Source of the DNA: an uncultured Pseudomonadota bacterium
GTDB lineage: Bacteria > Pseudomonadota > Gammaproteobacteria > Comchoanobacterales > Comchoanobacteraceae
DNA: 47,521 bases
Assembly (NCBI GenBank): GCA_913020085.1
Contig: CAJVZW010000009.1
Span: 1-47,521 of the forward strand
Direction: 5' to 3'
Numbering within the stretch: position 1 is the first letter of the stretch; the number at the start of each line of letters is the position of its first letter. This document shows positions 34,435 through 43,031 of this stretch, piece by piece. Below the pieces are notes generated by a model. That model was not told the DNA's origin. It did no database searches and worked only from the letters and a program-made list of their open reading frames with translations. Position numbers and translations under genes: made by a program.

Positions 34435-36059
34435 TGCTCCAGTATGTCGATATTAAAAACTTTATCTTGGTTTCAAGGCATAGTCTTCAGCTCAAATCAG
34501 GCCTGGGAATTATTACCGGCCAAACAGGCGCCGGTAAGTCTATGCTATTTAAGGCCATTGCCTTTGCTTTTGGAGAGAAAGTCAGCAGTGATGTTATTAA
34601 ACCCGGTGAGGATTTTGCTCAGGTTACGCTCACTTTTGATATCACGCATCTTGAGGAGTTAAGAGCGTATCTTAAGGAACTATCGTTGGAAGATGATTCC
34701 ACCCTTATCATTCGTCGTCACTATCAAAATAAAAAAAGCCGCCTGACTATCAACGACACCCCTATCAGTACTAAACTGGCCAAATCAATCGAGACCTATC
34801 TGATAAGCTGGCAAAAGCAACACGCTCATCTTAAGTGCCACGATATCTCATGGCAATTAACATTTCTTGATGGCCAAATCGACCCCTTGATCATTAAAGA
34901 ATATAACCAAGCATACCAAACAGCTTGTGAGAAGAAATCTCAGCTTGAATCTCTTCAAAAATCAATTTTGGACAATATCGAAAAAGAGATTCTTCAAAAT
35001 CAACTCAACGAACTAGAAACACTTCCCACTGAAGAAGTCGACGAGATTAATGCCCTATATGAAGCGGTGAAACAAATTGACAGTGCCGATCAGTCCATCG
35101 AGCAGCTCAACCAATTATCAACTGACTGTTCCGCTCTCAATGAGATAATATCGCAAATTAAAACCCAAAGCAGCCGATTACCTGAATCTCAAAACCAAGA
35201 AATTCTGTCCATTTGCCAAAGTATTGCCGAAGATGCTGGCGAGCTTGATCACTTAATCCATCACTCCTATCAGAAGATGCGAAGTCTTAACGAGACCCAT
35301 GAGAGTATCAAAGCTAAAATTTCAACTATTAATCATCTGGCCAGACAACTGCATACATTTCCTGAAGCACTGCCTGAATTAAAACAGAATCTGCAAGCAA
35401 AACTAGACGCACATCTAAATGCTGTTGATGACATTGAATTTGTCAAATCAGAGCTTACTAAAATAACGCAAGCACAGCAAAATGCAGCCGATCAATTATC
35501 TCTGGCAAGAAAGACAAAGGCAACTAGCATTTCAAAGGAAATCAGTATCCAATTACAGCAGCTTGGACTAACAAATGGGCAGTTTTCCATAGAGCTTAAA
35601 AAAGGCCAACTGCGCTCAACAGGACAAGATGACATCCAGTTTCTTGCCAGTATGAATCCTGAATTGCCACTGGCTCCTATTAAAAAGTCACTCTCAGGTG
35701 GTGAGCTCACCCGGTTATCATTATTACTTAATTTACTTATCCCCAAAGCAGGACATACCCTATTGATGGATGAAGTCGATACAGGTGTAAGCGGTCAAGT
35801 TGCAAGTAAAATTGGTCATATTCTTCATGAGCTATCAACAGGAACCGTCGGACTATGTATTACGCACACCCCACAAGTTGCTGCAAGCGGTGACTACCAT
35901 CTATATGTACAAAAAACGTTTGATGAGACAACGGCCATAGAGATTATATTGCTTGATCACAATCGGCGTATACATGCGATTGCTGAACTTATTGCAGGCA
36001 ATAATACTGATAAAAGCGCCATTGCTCATGCCAAGAAACTTTGTGAAGAGATGGCCTAA
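34434..36059 (+). CDS. recN: RecN, DNA repair ATPase (SMC-like)
   Basis: A 541-residue SMC-related protein of double-strand break repair. Walker A GQTGAGKSM is near residue 30, a central coiled coil covers about 150-360, the signature LSGGELTRLSLLLNL follows, and Walker B LLMDEVDTGVSG comes near 440. Start and stop overlap in TGATG with nadK, so ATG 34434 is the start rather than the upstream TTG. The gene ends 4 bp into the convergent PurL-like gene. Confidence 0.95.
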   Translation: MLQYVDIKNFILVSRHSLQLKSGLGIITGQTGAGKSMLFKAIAFAFGEKVSSDVIKPGEDFAQVTLTFDITHLEELRAYLKELSLEDDSTLIIRRHYQNKKSRLTINDTPISTKLAKSIETYLISWQKQHAHLKCHDISWQLTFLDGQIDPLIIKEYNQAYQTACEKKSQLESLQKSILDNIEKEILQNQLNELETLPTEEVDEINALYEAVKQIDSADQSIEQLNQLSTDCSALNEIISQIKTQSSRLPESQNQEILSICQSIAEDAGELDHLIHHSYQKMRSLNETHESIKAKISTINHLARQLHTFPEALPELKQNLQAKLDAHLNAVDDIEFVKSELTKITQAQQNAADQLSLARKTKATSISKEISIQLQQLGLTNGQFSIELKKGQLRSTGQDDIQFLASMNPELPLAPIKKSLSGGELTRLSLLLNLLIPKAGHTLLMDEVDTGVSGQVASKIGHILHELSTGTVGLCITHTPQVAASGDYHLYVQKTFDETTAIEIILLDHNRRIHAIAELIAGNNTDKSAIAHAKKLCEEMA

Positions 36060-39000
36060 TTATCTTTAGGAATTTTATTGTCAATGAGCCACTGCACCAT
36101 TGAGTGGAAAATCTGAATCCATGGACTTTGGTCATGTGGCCATTCATTATCAAAATAGTCATACTTGCCCCTATCCATATGATACTCAGGGTGACATAAA
36201 AACCAAGTAATTCGCCCATCATCTGAAGTGAATGCATAAGCCCCATTTGCGTTTTGTGTTGGATTATATTCAATACTAATAAAGGACTCCATTTGAGGAT
36301 TTTTTGTCATCAATGCAATATTATCACCTGATCTTACCTGTTTAATTCGGCCATAGCGGTGACCAAATGATGCCATTAATTGGCAGCCAATAAGATCTTT
36401 TAGAACAACACTGGGAGATGGTGACACCTCGGTAATAAACTTACGACTCAAAAATGAACGCTCAGGGTTCATCATTGGAAGTGGCCAATGAGCATTTGGA
36501 ATGAGCTTTTGCAAATGTGCTAAAATCTGCCCACCATTTCCAAAACCAACTGTGAGTGTATCCGGCCGAATAAAGAACTGCTCGAACTCTTGGCATAATT
36601 CTTTGTGTGCAAGAATTTTCTTTGCTGTGCACTGCCCAGCAGTTCCCTCATCACCATAGGTCGATCCTCCGGGAAAGATCAAACCATGAAAAGATCTTAA
36701 AGTTTGAGTGCCATCAATAAGATCTTTTAATGTCAGATCAGATACAGTGATCCCGATACTATCAAGCGCTCTGGCAACGTGAAAATGCCCAAAAGAACCT
36801 CTATCACGAACAATAGCAATCCGAAGATCTGAAATATCTCCTTGATAGCGGTTAAGAACTTTAGGCAATATTTGTTTTGCAAGTCCTGGGTGCTGCTGTG
36901 ATATAAATTGATCAATTGAGAAATATTCATCCTGCTCTCTGGCCTTTGTCACCATATGAGCAAACCACTCTTTGGACCATATCTTTCTTAAATGTGATAC
37001 GTTTAACTTCATATTTTGTCCGTTGATATCAAGTGTCAGCCCCATATCCTTATGAAGTGAAGCAACTTTAAAAAAGTGAAAGTCATCTTTTGAGAGAGAT
37101 TTTGATACTTGTTTTAGATGATCTGGGTAAATCTGTACCATCGCGCCTAAAGTAGGCTGTAGCCACTGTGCAGTATTATCCGGAATTGATGCATCAGCAC
37201 CTACTCTACTGGCAAACAACACTCTAAGTAGTGCGCCCCAAATACACTGGTCCAGGGCAACAAAACCGCCAATATAGCCTTTTTTTACAATCTTAGAAAT
37301 TACTTTGGCCGCTTTATCAACATCACGATATTTCTGTGACTTGGTAATAATACAATATAATTCGCCGCCTTTATCCATCTTGATATATGGACTGATCATT
37401 GCTGTATCTTGGGGGATACTAGCTGTTGCATAAACAACCACATCTTCAAGGTTTTTCTCATACTTCCAATCTATTTTACACTCAAACCCCTCTGACAAGA
37501 ACTGTTCAATCAATTTGGTAGAAGTACTCTCGGGGAACATCATAAACAATGTAATATCCTTCATATTAATACCATATTGGCACATACGAATTCTTATCAT
37601 TCCCATCAAGTGCTCAACATCATTTGCATGATAAGAGAAAAGCGTTGCAGCCTGCCACTGATGATCTTGTCCGGTTACCACTACCTGATTGACAGCAGTT
37701 TGCCATGGACCAACTTTCATCCCCTGAACCAAACTGCCATAACAGCTTGCATCGACAAATTCAAAACTGGCAGATGGGTCTAGAAAATCCTCATAGTATA
37801 ACCAGTCGAGTAACTTTTGCTGCACGTTCCCATCCAGTATCACCCCTTCCTCTTTACATACCTTTTCAGAATCTATTTCCACGTCATAATTTGAACTAAC
37901 CTGAGAAAATTCTTTGGTATCTTGATCAAATAAGTTAACACCATGAAACTCACTTCTAAGAATCATTCGCTGATTCTCTGTAATTGCACCCACCACGCGA
38001 TATGGGCATACTTCACGATCCAAAATATCAATCACTTGAGCCAGTACGTGCTTGGAGATGATCAAAGCAAGAGCATCATTCCATGGCTGATAAAGCATAT
38101 CCTCAAAACGAATATCAGGGTGGGTTAGCGGTATTTCATCCACCTCAACATGAAAGCCAACATTATTAGATTTTGCAAAATGTGTTAAATGATAAACCAG
38201 TCCAAGGCGAGTTAAGTTCATTACATGAAGCAAGCCCCCTGTTTCCATTTGCTTCAGTCTTAAAAATATCGCTTGGAAGCGTCTCATGATTTCAGGATTG
38301 AGATAATTTGGCTCTGGTACCAATAATTGGTCTTGGCGAGCTTTTATATCTGAGGACAGCCTTAAGCGACTCATTTTTGAAACACCGAGTAAAATAATAC
38401 TGGCATCATTCAGGTCTTCCTTGGGCTTAAGTTTGTATTGTGATCCTGCTGCAATAGCAACTGATGACTTTTCGGGCCCCACGACCCGAATGAACGGAAT
38501 CGGATATCCCGCAAGCTGAGAAAAATCAGACCATGATCTCTTACTTTTCTGAAGCTGCTTCATAATCACAAAAAATTGCTCTATTCTTCCGCCTTGAGTC
38601 AGCTCAAAAAAGTTGTAACCGGCGACCTTCATCCCCTTAGCTAGGGACATATCCTCTCGCTTACCGCAAATAGTTGGATACTTACTGGCCTCCACTCTGT
38701 TATAGTGAAAATTTGATGGGCGGATTACAATTTCATTATCTTGGATATACTTTCCTTTTCTTTTATGGTGGATATTTTTCAGATCATCCTTTACATTACA
38801 TAGCGCCAATAGTTCACAAGCAGTAATTCGCTTATTGGTGATCGTCTTAGCTACTTTCTTTGCATCCAGGTCATATGCCTCAAGGCCGTATCGAGTCAAT
38901 ATCCGTTTGATACGATCATCAACTAGATCCTCTACGTATAACCACTCAAACGGCTTACCTGGCTTTGCCTTTGTATCCTCCATGATAGGATCTCTGTAGT

Positions 39001-39385
39001 ATACTTCAGGGAGGAATATATCGGTAACCAATCTTCGCGTATATAAATCAATGGGCTTGCCCTCCAAATAGCAATAAAAATAACGATCAACCTGACCAAT
39101 TGTTCGCATTTTGAGATCTCTAACCATTTGTGAGTATTTTAGTCCCCAAGGTGTCACCTGGCCATTGGCGGGCTTGAGAAAAAAACCGCCCTCAGGTAAG
39201 TTCATATCTTTTGCATCAAAGATTTCAGCAAGCACATCCAGCTCATCTTGATCTACCATACGTATTGGTCTGATCTTATAAACAGGATAAAAGGTCAACT
39301 CATTTGAGCCACAGCGGTCTTTTAAAAAGTACTTGAATGATAAGCTAACATCTAATTTTTCTTTATTTCCAAATAAATATATCAC
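36056..39385 (-). CDS. PurL-like (FGAM synthase homologue) probable pseudoenzyme
   Basis: A 1109-residue protein collinear with large PurL (about 1295 residues in Escherichia coli). Matching blocks are the N-terminal PANGQVTPWGLKYSQMVRDL, PYRVVGAITEN near 461, MKVGPWQTAVNQVVVTG near 556, and a C-terminal class I glutaminase domain from about 850. The catalytic residues are gone. The glutaminase GVCNGCQ reads GFGNGGQ (947-953), replacing the nucleophile Cys with Gly949, although His1065 and Glu1067 of the triad remain (CHPEYH). ETHNHP reads PSNFHY, and PVGKDS reads MFPEST. FGAM synthesis is therefore very unlikely. Start is GTG 39385 with a weak site. A CTATAA element like those of the accessory genes precedes it. 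Confidence 0.85.
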   Translation of the reverse strand: MIYLFGNKEKLDVSLSFKYFLKDRCGSNELTFYPVYKIRPIRMVDQDELDVLAEIFDAKDMNLPEGGFFLKPANGQVTPWGLKYSQMVRDLKMRTIGQVDRYFYCYLEGKPIDLYTRRLVTDIFLPEVYYRDPIMEDTKAKPGKPFEWLYVEDLVDDRIKRILTRYGLEAYDLDAKKVAKTITNKRITACELLALCNVKDDLKNIHHKRKGKYIQDNEIVIRPSNFHYNRVEASKYPTICGKREDMSLAKGMKVAGYNFFELTQGGRIEQFFVIMKQLQKSKRSWSDFSQLAGYPIPFIRVVGPEKSSVAIAAGSQYKLKPKEDLNDASIILLGVSKMSRLRLSSDIKARQDQLLVPEPNYLNPEIMRRFQAIFLRLKQMETGGLLHVMNLTRLGLVYHLTHFAKSNNVGFHVEVDEIPLTHPDIRFEDMLYQPWNDALALIISKHVLAQVIDILDREVCPYRVVGAITENQRMILRSEFHGVNLFDQDTKEFSQVSSNYDVEIDSEKVCKEEGVILDGNVQQKLLDWLYYEDFLDPSASFEFVDASCYGSLVQGMKVGPWQTAVNQVVVTGQDHQWQAATLFSYHANDVEHLMGMIRIRMCQYGINMKDITLFMMFPESTSTKLIEQFLSEGFECKIDWKYEKNLEDVVVYATASIPQDTAMISPYIKMDKGGELYCIITKSQKYRDVDKAAKVISKIVKKGYIGGFVALDQCIWGALLRVLFASRVGADASIPDNTAQWLQPTLGAMVQIYPDHLKQVSKSLSKDDFHFFKVASLHKDMGLTLDINGQNMKLNVSHLRKIWSKEWFAHMVTKAREQDEYFSIDQFISQQHPGLAKQILPKVLNRYQGDISDLRIAIVRDRGSFGHFHVARALDSIGITVSDLTLKDLIDGTQTLRSFHGLIFPGGSTYGDEGTAGQCTAKKILAHKELCQEFEQFFIRPDTLTVGFGNGGQILAHLQKLIPNAHWPLPMMNPERSFLSRKFITEVSPSPSVVLKDLIGCQLMASFGHRYGRIKQVRSGDNIALMTKNPQMESFISIEYNPTQNANGAYAFTSDDGRITWFLCHPEYHMDRGKYDYFDNEWPHDQSPWIQIFHSMVQWLIDNKIPKDN

Positions 39386-39412
39386 GATACTTTACCATGT
39401 ATTCTTATATAA

Positions 39413-39420
39413 TTTATAGC
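39413..39420 (-). promoter_or_regulatory. -10-like element GCTATAAA upstream of the PurL-like gene
   Basis: GCTATAAA on the minus strand lies 28 bp before GTG 39385, within AAATAAGCTATAA, the same string as before the 434-residue protein gene. No -35 is apparent. Confidence 0.35.
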
Positions 39421-39444
39421 TTATTTGCGGCTATTCGTGTTGGA

Positions 39445-42400
39445 TTAAATGGTAATTAAATCAACATTACCACCCACTGCAGCAGTATTGATGGTAACAG
39501 TTTTTTCCTTACACAATCGTCTTACATAATTGGGACCACCTGCCTTTGGTCCTGATCCAGAACACAGCATCCCACCAAAGGGCTGAACGCCAACAACCGC
39601 GCCAATCATATTGCGATTAATATAGTTATTTCCTACCTTGGTCTTCTCAATAACGTAACTGGTAAAGCTATCAATACGGCTATGAATTCCAAGCGTCAAA
39701 CCAAACCCAGATTGGTTAACCTGCTCAATCACTTGATCAAGCTGATCACGCTGATATCTTACGATATGAAGAATGGGACCAAATACCTCCTCAGTGATAT
39801 CATTTACTGAATTGATCTCATAAACGACCGGGGCAAAAAATGTGCCTTTTTTAGCCTCTTTGTGATCAGGTGATTGGTAAATCAAACGACCCATCTCATC
39901 CAGTTTCTTTTTGTGTTTTTTTAGACGCTTTAACGCATCTTGATCAATTACAGGACCGACATGAACTGAAAAATCTTGTGGGTTCCCCATTTTAAGATGT
40001 TTCATCTTCCCAACAAGCATGGTGATCACTTTATCTGCAATATCCTCTTGTAAACAAAGAATACGGCAGGCAGAGCAGCGCTGCCCTGCACTTTGAAACG
40101 CTGATTCAATCGTATCATTTACAACTTGCTCAGGCAGCGCTGATGAATCAACAATCATCACGTTTATACCACCTGTTTCTGCGACAAGTGGGACAATTTC
40201 ACCTGGTCGCCTTGCAAGTGTGAAGGCAATATCTTTCGCTGTTTGGTTTGATCCTGTCAGCATCACTTGCTTGATTTTAGGGTGACTTGTTAGCTCCTTT
40301 GCAACCGTCCGATCACAAGGAATTACCTGTAACACTCCAGCTGGAAGACCGGCTTTTTCAAATAACTTTGCAACTTCCGATGCACAAATTGAGGTTTGGT
40401 TAGCTGGTTTTGCAATCACCACATTGCCTGCTGCCAAGGCCCCTGCAATCTGACCAATAAAAATAGCAATTGGAAAATTCCATGGACTGATACACAGTGT
40501 TGGGCCCGTGGGTACATAATAAAGCCGGTTCTCCTCACCTGTAGGACCGGGTAGTAATGTATTTTGCAGTGTTTTGACTGCATTGTTGGCATAGTATCTC
40601 AGGAAATCGACTGCCTCTCTGACTTCATCAATGGCATCTTGGATTGTTTTCCCTGCCTCCATAATGGTCGTGGCAAACAGGATATCATCATTTTCCTCAA
40701 GTAAATCGGCACATCGCATAAGTATCTGGGCTCGATTTTCAACTGTATATTCAGACCAGCTCAATTGTGCATCCTCAGCTGCCTGCATCACTCCTTCTAC
40801 CATTGACTGATCTGCAAGATGCACAGTGCCAAGCTCAAGACTGTGATCAAATGGTGAGAGTATTGGCTGAACCTTTGCTATCACAGGATCAACTTGAGTC
40901 ATTGGCTTTACCTCTTGCTTAATCGTAATACGATTTACTCGATCAAGTAACGCCTTTGTAATCTTAAAGTTAGAAAGTAAATATCCTCTGGAGTTTACCC
41001 TTTCTGCTCCAAACATTGCCTGCGGTAGAGGAATCTTAGGGTTTTCCCATATCTCGCTGACCCCAATTCGCTCTACTGGATTTTTTGTCAGCTCATCTAC
41101 CGATACCGTTTTATCAATTAACTGATTAACAAACGATGAGTTTGCACCATTTTCCATAATTCGTCTCACCAAATATGGAAGTAAGTCGTTATGTACTCCA
41201 ACAGGTGCATACATTCTTACATTGACTGTGCCTGAGTGTTCAACCAATAGCGTGTCATATAATGCTCTACCCATACCGTGTAAACACTGAAATTCGTACT
41301 CTGTTTTAGGACCAACCCAATGTAAAATCATCGATACTGTATGCGCATTATGGGTGGCAAACTGCGGAAATATTACATCTTGCGCTGACAATAGCAACTT
41401 TGAGCAAGCCAAAAAAGCGGTGTCTGTGTGCTGCTTTTGAGTATAAACTGGGTAATGATCGATTCCCATTTGCTGAGCGATCTTTATCTCTGTATCCCAG
41501 TAAGCCCCCTTAACGAGCCTTACATGCGCATAACGATGATTCTCTCTAAGAGTGGATATAATCCATTGTATCTCTTCATACGCCCCTTTATGATAGGCTT
41601 GTACGGCTAACCCAAGGCCTTGCCAATCTGAGCATATATCATCACATATTACTCGCCGGAAAATTTCAAGAGACATTGCAAGGCGATCATTCTCCTCTGC
41701 ATCAAGACATAGGGAAATATTGTGACTTTTTGCCAGTTTGACTAATTCAAGCACTCGCTCTGTGAGAAATGAAACTGCCTTCTCACCATGCATTTGATCA
41801 TAATAGGGACAAATTGCTGAGAGCTTTACAGAAATACCTTCTGCATGTCTCATATTTATACTGGTTCCCATTGCCAAATGTTCAATCGCATCAACATAAT
41901 TATCAAAATATCGCTGCGCATCTTCATCGGTCAGTGCAGCCTCACCGAGCATATCATAAGAGAATTTATAACCTCTTTTAGCAAGCGCGTTAGCTGCTTT
42001 CTTCGCATCCTTAATATTCTCACCAAGAATAAATTGATTGCCAAGCATGGTTAAAACACGACGCACCATACCTCTAATAACAGGCTCCCCCAAACGATTG
42101 AGCATTGACTGCAAAGTACTCAGAACCCGAGTTTGGCTGGTATTGTCTCCAAGCATACGACTACCAATCACTAACCCCCAAACGGCAGCATTAGCCATAG
42201 CTACGCCTGATTTGCCAGAAGCATTAGACCAGTTAGAGCGAGTTAATTTATCCCTTATTAGCAGCTCCTGGTTTTTCTCATCAGGTACGCGCATTAATGC
42301 TTCCCCAAGGCACATCAAGGCAACACCCTCCTGTGTAGTAAGCTCATACTCCAAAAGCATGGCATCAATAGGCCCATCAAAACGATGTCGCTCTCTTACC

Positions 42401-42576
42401 TTGTGTATTAGTGATTGTGCGCTTTCATTAACAATTTGAACATCTGTTTGTGAGAGAGATAGATTGTCTATCAATTGAGTAACTGCTTGCTTTTCTGTTC
42501 CCAATAAACTGTCTAATATTTTACTAAACCTGTCTTGCTCTAACAGTTGATTGTGATAAAATAGCTCCTGACTCAT
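39445..42576 (-). CDS. putA: PutA, bifunctional proline dehydrogenase / P5C dehydrogenase
   Basis: A 1043-residue enzyme that oxidises proline to glutamate in two steps. The PRODH barrel spans roughly 80-480 (LCLDAEENDRLAM, VRLVKGAYWDTEIK, FATHNAHT). The aldehyde dehydrogenase domain has SPWNFPIAIF, the catalytic Glu in LVAETGGIN near 798, and the nucleophile Cys in GQRCSACRIL near 830. The N-terminal ribbon-helix-helix DNA-binding domain of Escherichia coli PutA is absent, so it should not repress its own gene. Proline use as carbon source fits an intracellular amino acid economy. Confidence 0.96.
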   Translation of the reverse strand: MSQELFYHNQLLEQDRFSKILDSLLGTEKQAVTQLIDNLSLSQTDVQIVNESAQSLIHKVRERHRFDGPIDAMLLEYELTTQEGVALMCLGEALMRVPDEKNQELLIRDKLTRSNWSNASGKSGVAMANAAVWGLVIGSRMLGDNTSQTRVLSTLQSMLNRLGEPVIRGMVRRVLTMLGNQFILGENIKDAKKAANALAKRGYKFSYDMLGEAALTDEDAQRYFDNYVDAIEHLAMGTSINMRHAEGISVKLSAICPYYDQMHGEKAVSFLTERVLELVKLAKSHNISLCLDAEENDRLAMSLEIFRRVICDDICSDWQGLGLAVQAYHKGAYEEIQWIISTLRENHRYAHVRLVKGAYWDTEIKIAQQMGIDHYPVYTQKQHTDTAFLACSKLLLSAQDVIFPQFATHNAHTVSMILHWVGPKTEYEFQCLHGMGRALYDTLLVEHSGTVNVRMYAPVGVHNDLLPYLVRRIMENGANSSFVNQLIDKTVSVDELTKNPVERIGVSEIWENPKIPLPQAMFGAERVNSRGYLLSNFKITKALLDRVNRITIKQEVKPMTQVDPVIAKVQPILSPFDHSLELGTVHLADQSMVEGVMQAAEDAQLSWSEYTVENRAQILMRCADLLEENDDILFATTIMEAGKTIQDAIDEVREAVDFLRYYANNAVKTLQNTLLPGPTGEENRLYYVPTGPTLCISPWNFPIAIFIGQIAGALAAGNVVIAKPANQTSICASEVAKLFEKAGLPAGVLQVIPCDRTVAKELTSHPKIKQVMLTGSNQTAKDIAFTLARRPGEIVPLVAETGGINVMIVDSSALPEQVVNDTIESAFQSAGQRCSACRILCLQEDIADKVITMLVGKMKHLKMGNPQDFSVHVGPVIDQDALKRLKKHKKKLDEMGRLIYQSPDHKEAKKGTFFAPVVYEINSVNDITEEVFGPILHIVRYQRDQLDQVIEQVNQSGFGLTLGIHSRIDSFTSYVIEKTKVGNNYINRNMIGAVVGVQPFGGMLCSGSGPKAGGPNYVRRLCKEKTVTINTAAVGGNVDLITI

Positions 42577-42590
42577 ATATAGATATCCCT

Positions 42591-43031
42591 ATGCATCGAT
42601 GCAACGATTATACACTGTGCAAACAAGAGAAACAATCTAATGTTAGATCCCTTGCGGCTTTGATTTTTGCGGCAGTAAGCACCATAGCTGTTGGGCAAAC
42701 AAAACTGATCTCACTGGTTAATAATACACCTTATGATTTAAATCTAAGATACGTTATTGGTCATGGGAACCTTGACCCTATGAAAGATAAAATTGATCGC
42801 CTATCAAGTTTGGATATTAACGCAAGTTCAGATGATAACATGCCAATCCGCGCCGTGATTCAGCTGGCTGATTATGATATTAATTTGGCATTCTCAAATG
42901 GTATCACCCAGATCACTAACTGTACAATAATGGATCAGCTTTATAAAAATCCTAAAGCAATGATCAGCTGTGAAATTGAGTATGCGAGTAAAGCCAACCA
43001 ATCAAAGATTAGCTTTACCCCGATTAATTAA
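42591..43031 (+). CDS. Hypothetical exported protein (146 aa)
   Basis: A 146-residue protein. A polar start of about 18 residues is followed by a hydrophobic segment (SLAALIFAAVSTIAVGQT), consistent with a signal peptide or anchor, and then a probably beta-rich domain (LISLVNNTPYDLNLRYVIGH) with two Cys. No family recognised. It is squeezed between divergent putA (14 bp from start to start) and convergent icmB (4-bp overlap of stops). Its first codons coincide with the likely putA promoter. No Shine-Dalgarno is visible at ATG 42591, so the start is uncertain. Confidence 0.6.
   Translation: MHRCNDYTLCKQEKQSNVRSLAALIFAAVSTIAVGQTKLISLVNNTPYDLNLRYVIGHGNLDPMKDKIDRLSSLDINASSDDNMPIRAVIQLADYDINLAFSNGITQITNCTIMDQLYKNPKAMISCEIEYASKANQSKISFTPIN
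42607..42635 (-). promoter_or_regulatory. Candidate promoter of putA
   Basis: On the minus strand TTGTTT (42630-42635) and TATAAT (42607-42612) are separated by 17 bp, 31 bp before the putA ATG. The -10 is perfect. Confidence 0.5.

Noticed and set aside
36056-39385. Annotating the PurL homologue as functional FGAM synthase
   Set aside because: The glutaminase nucleophile and the ATP-binding motifs are replaced, so the enzymatic name would mislead.
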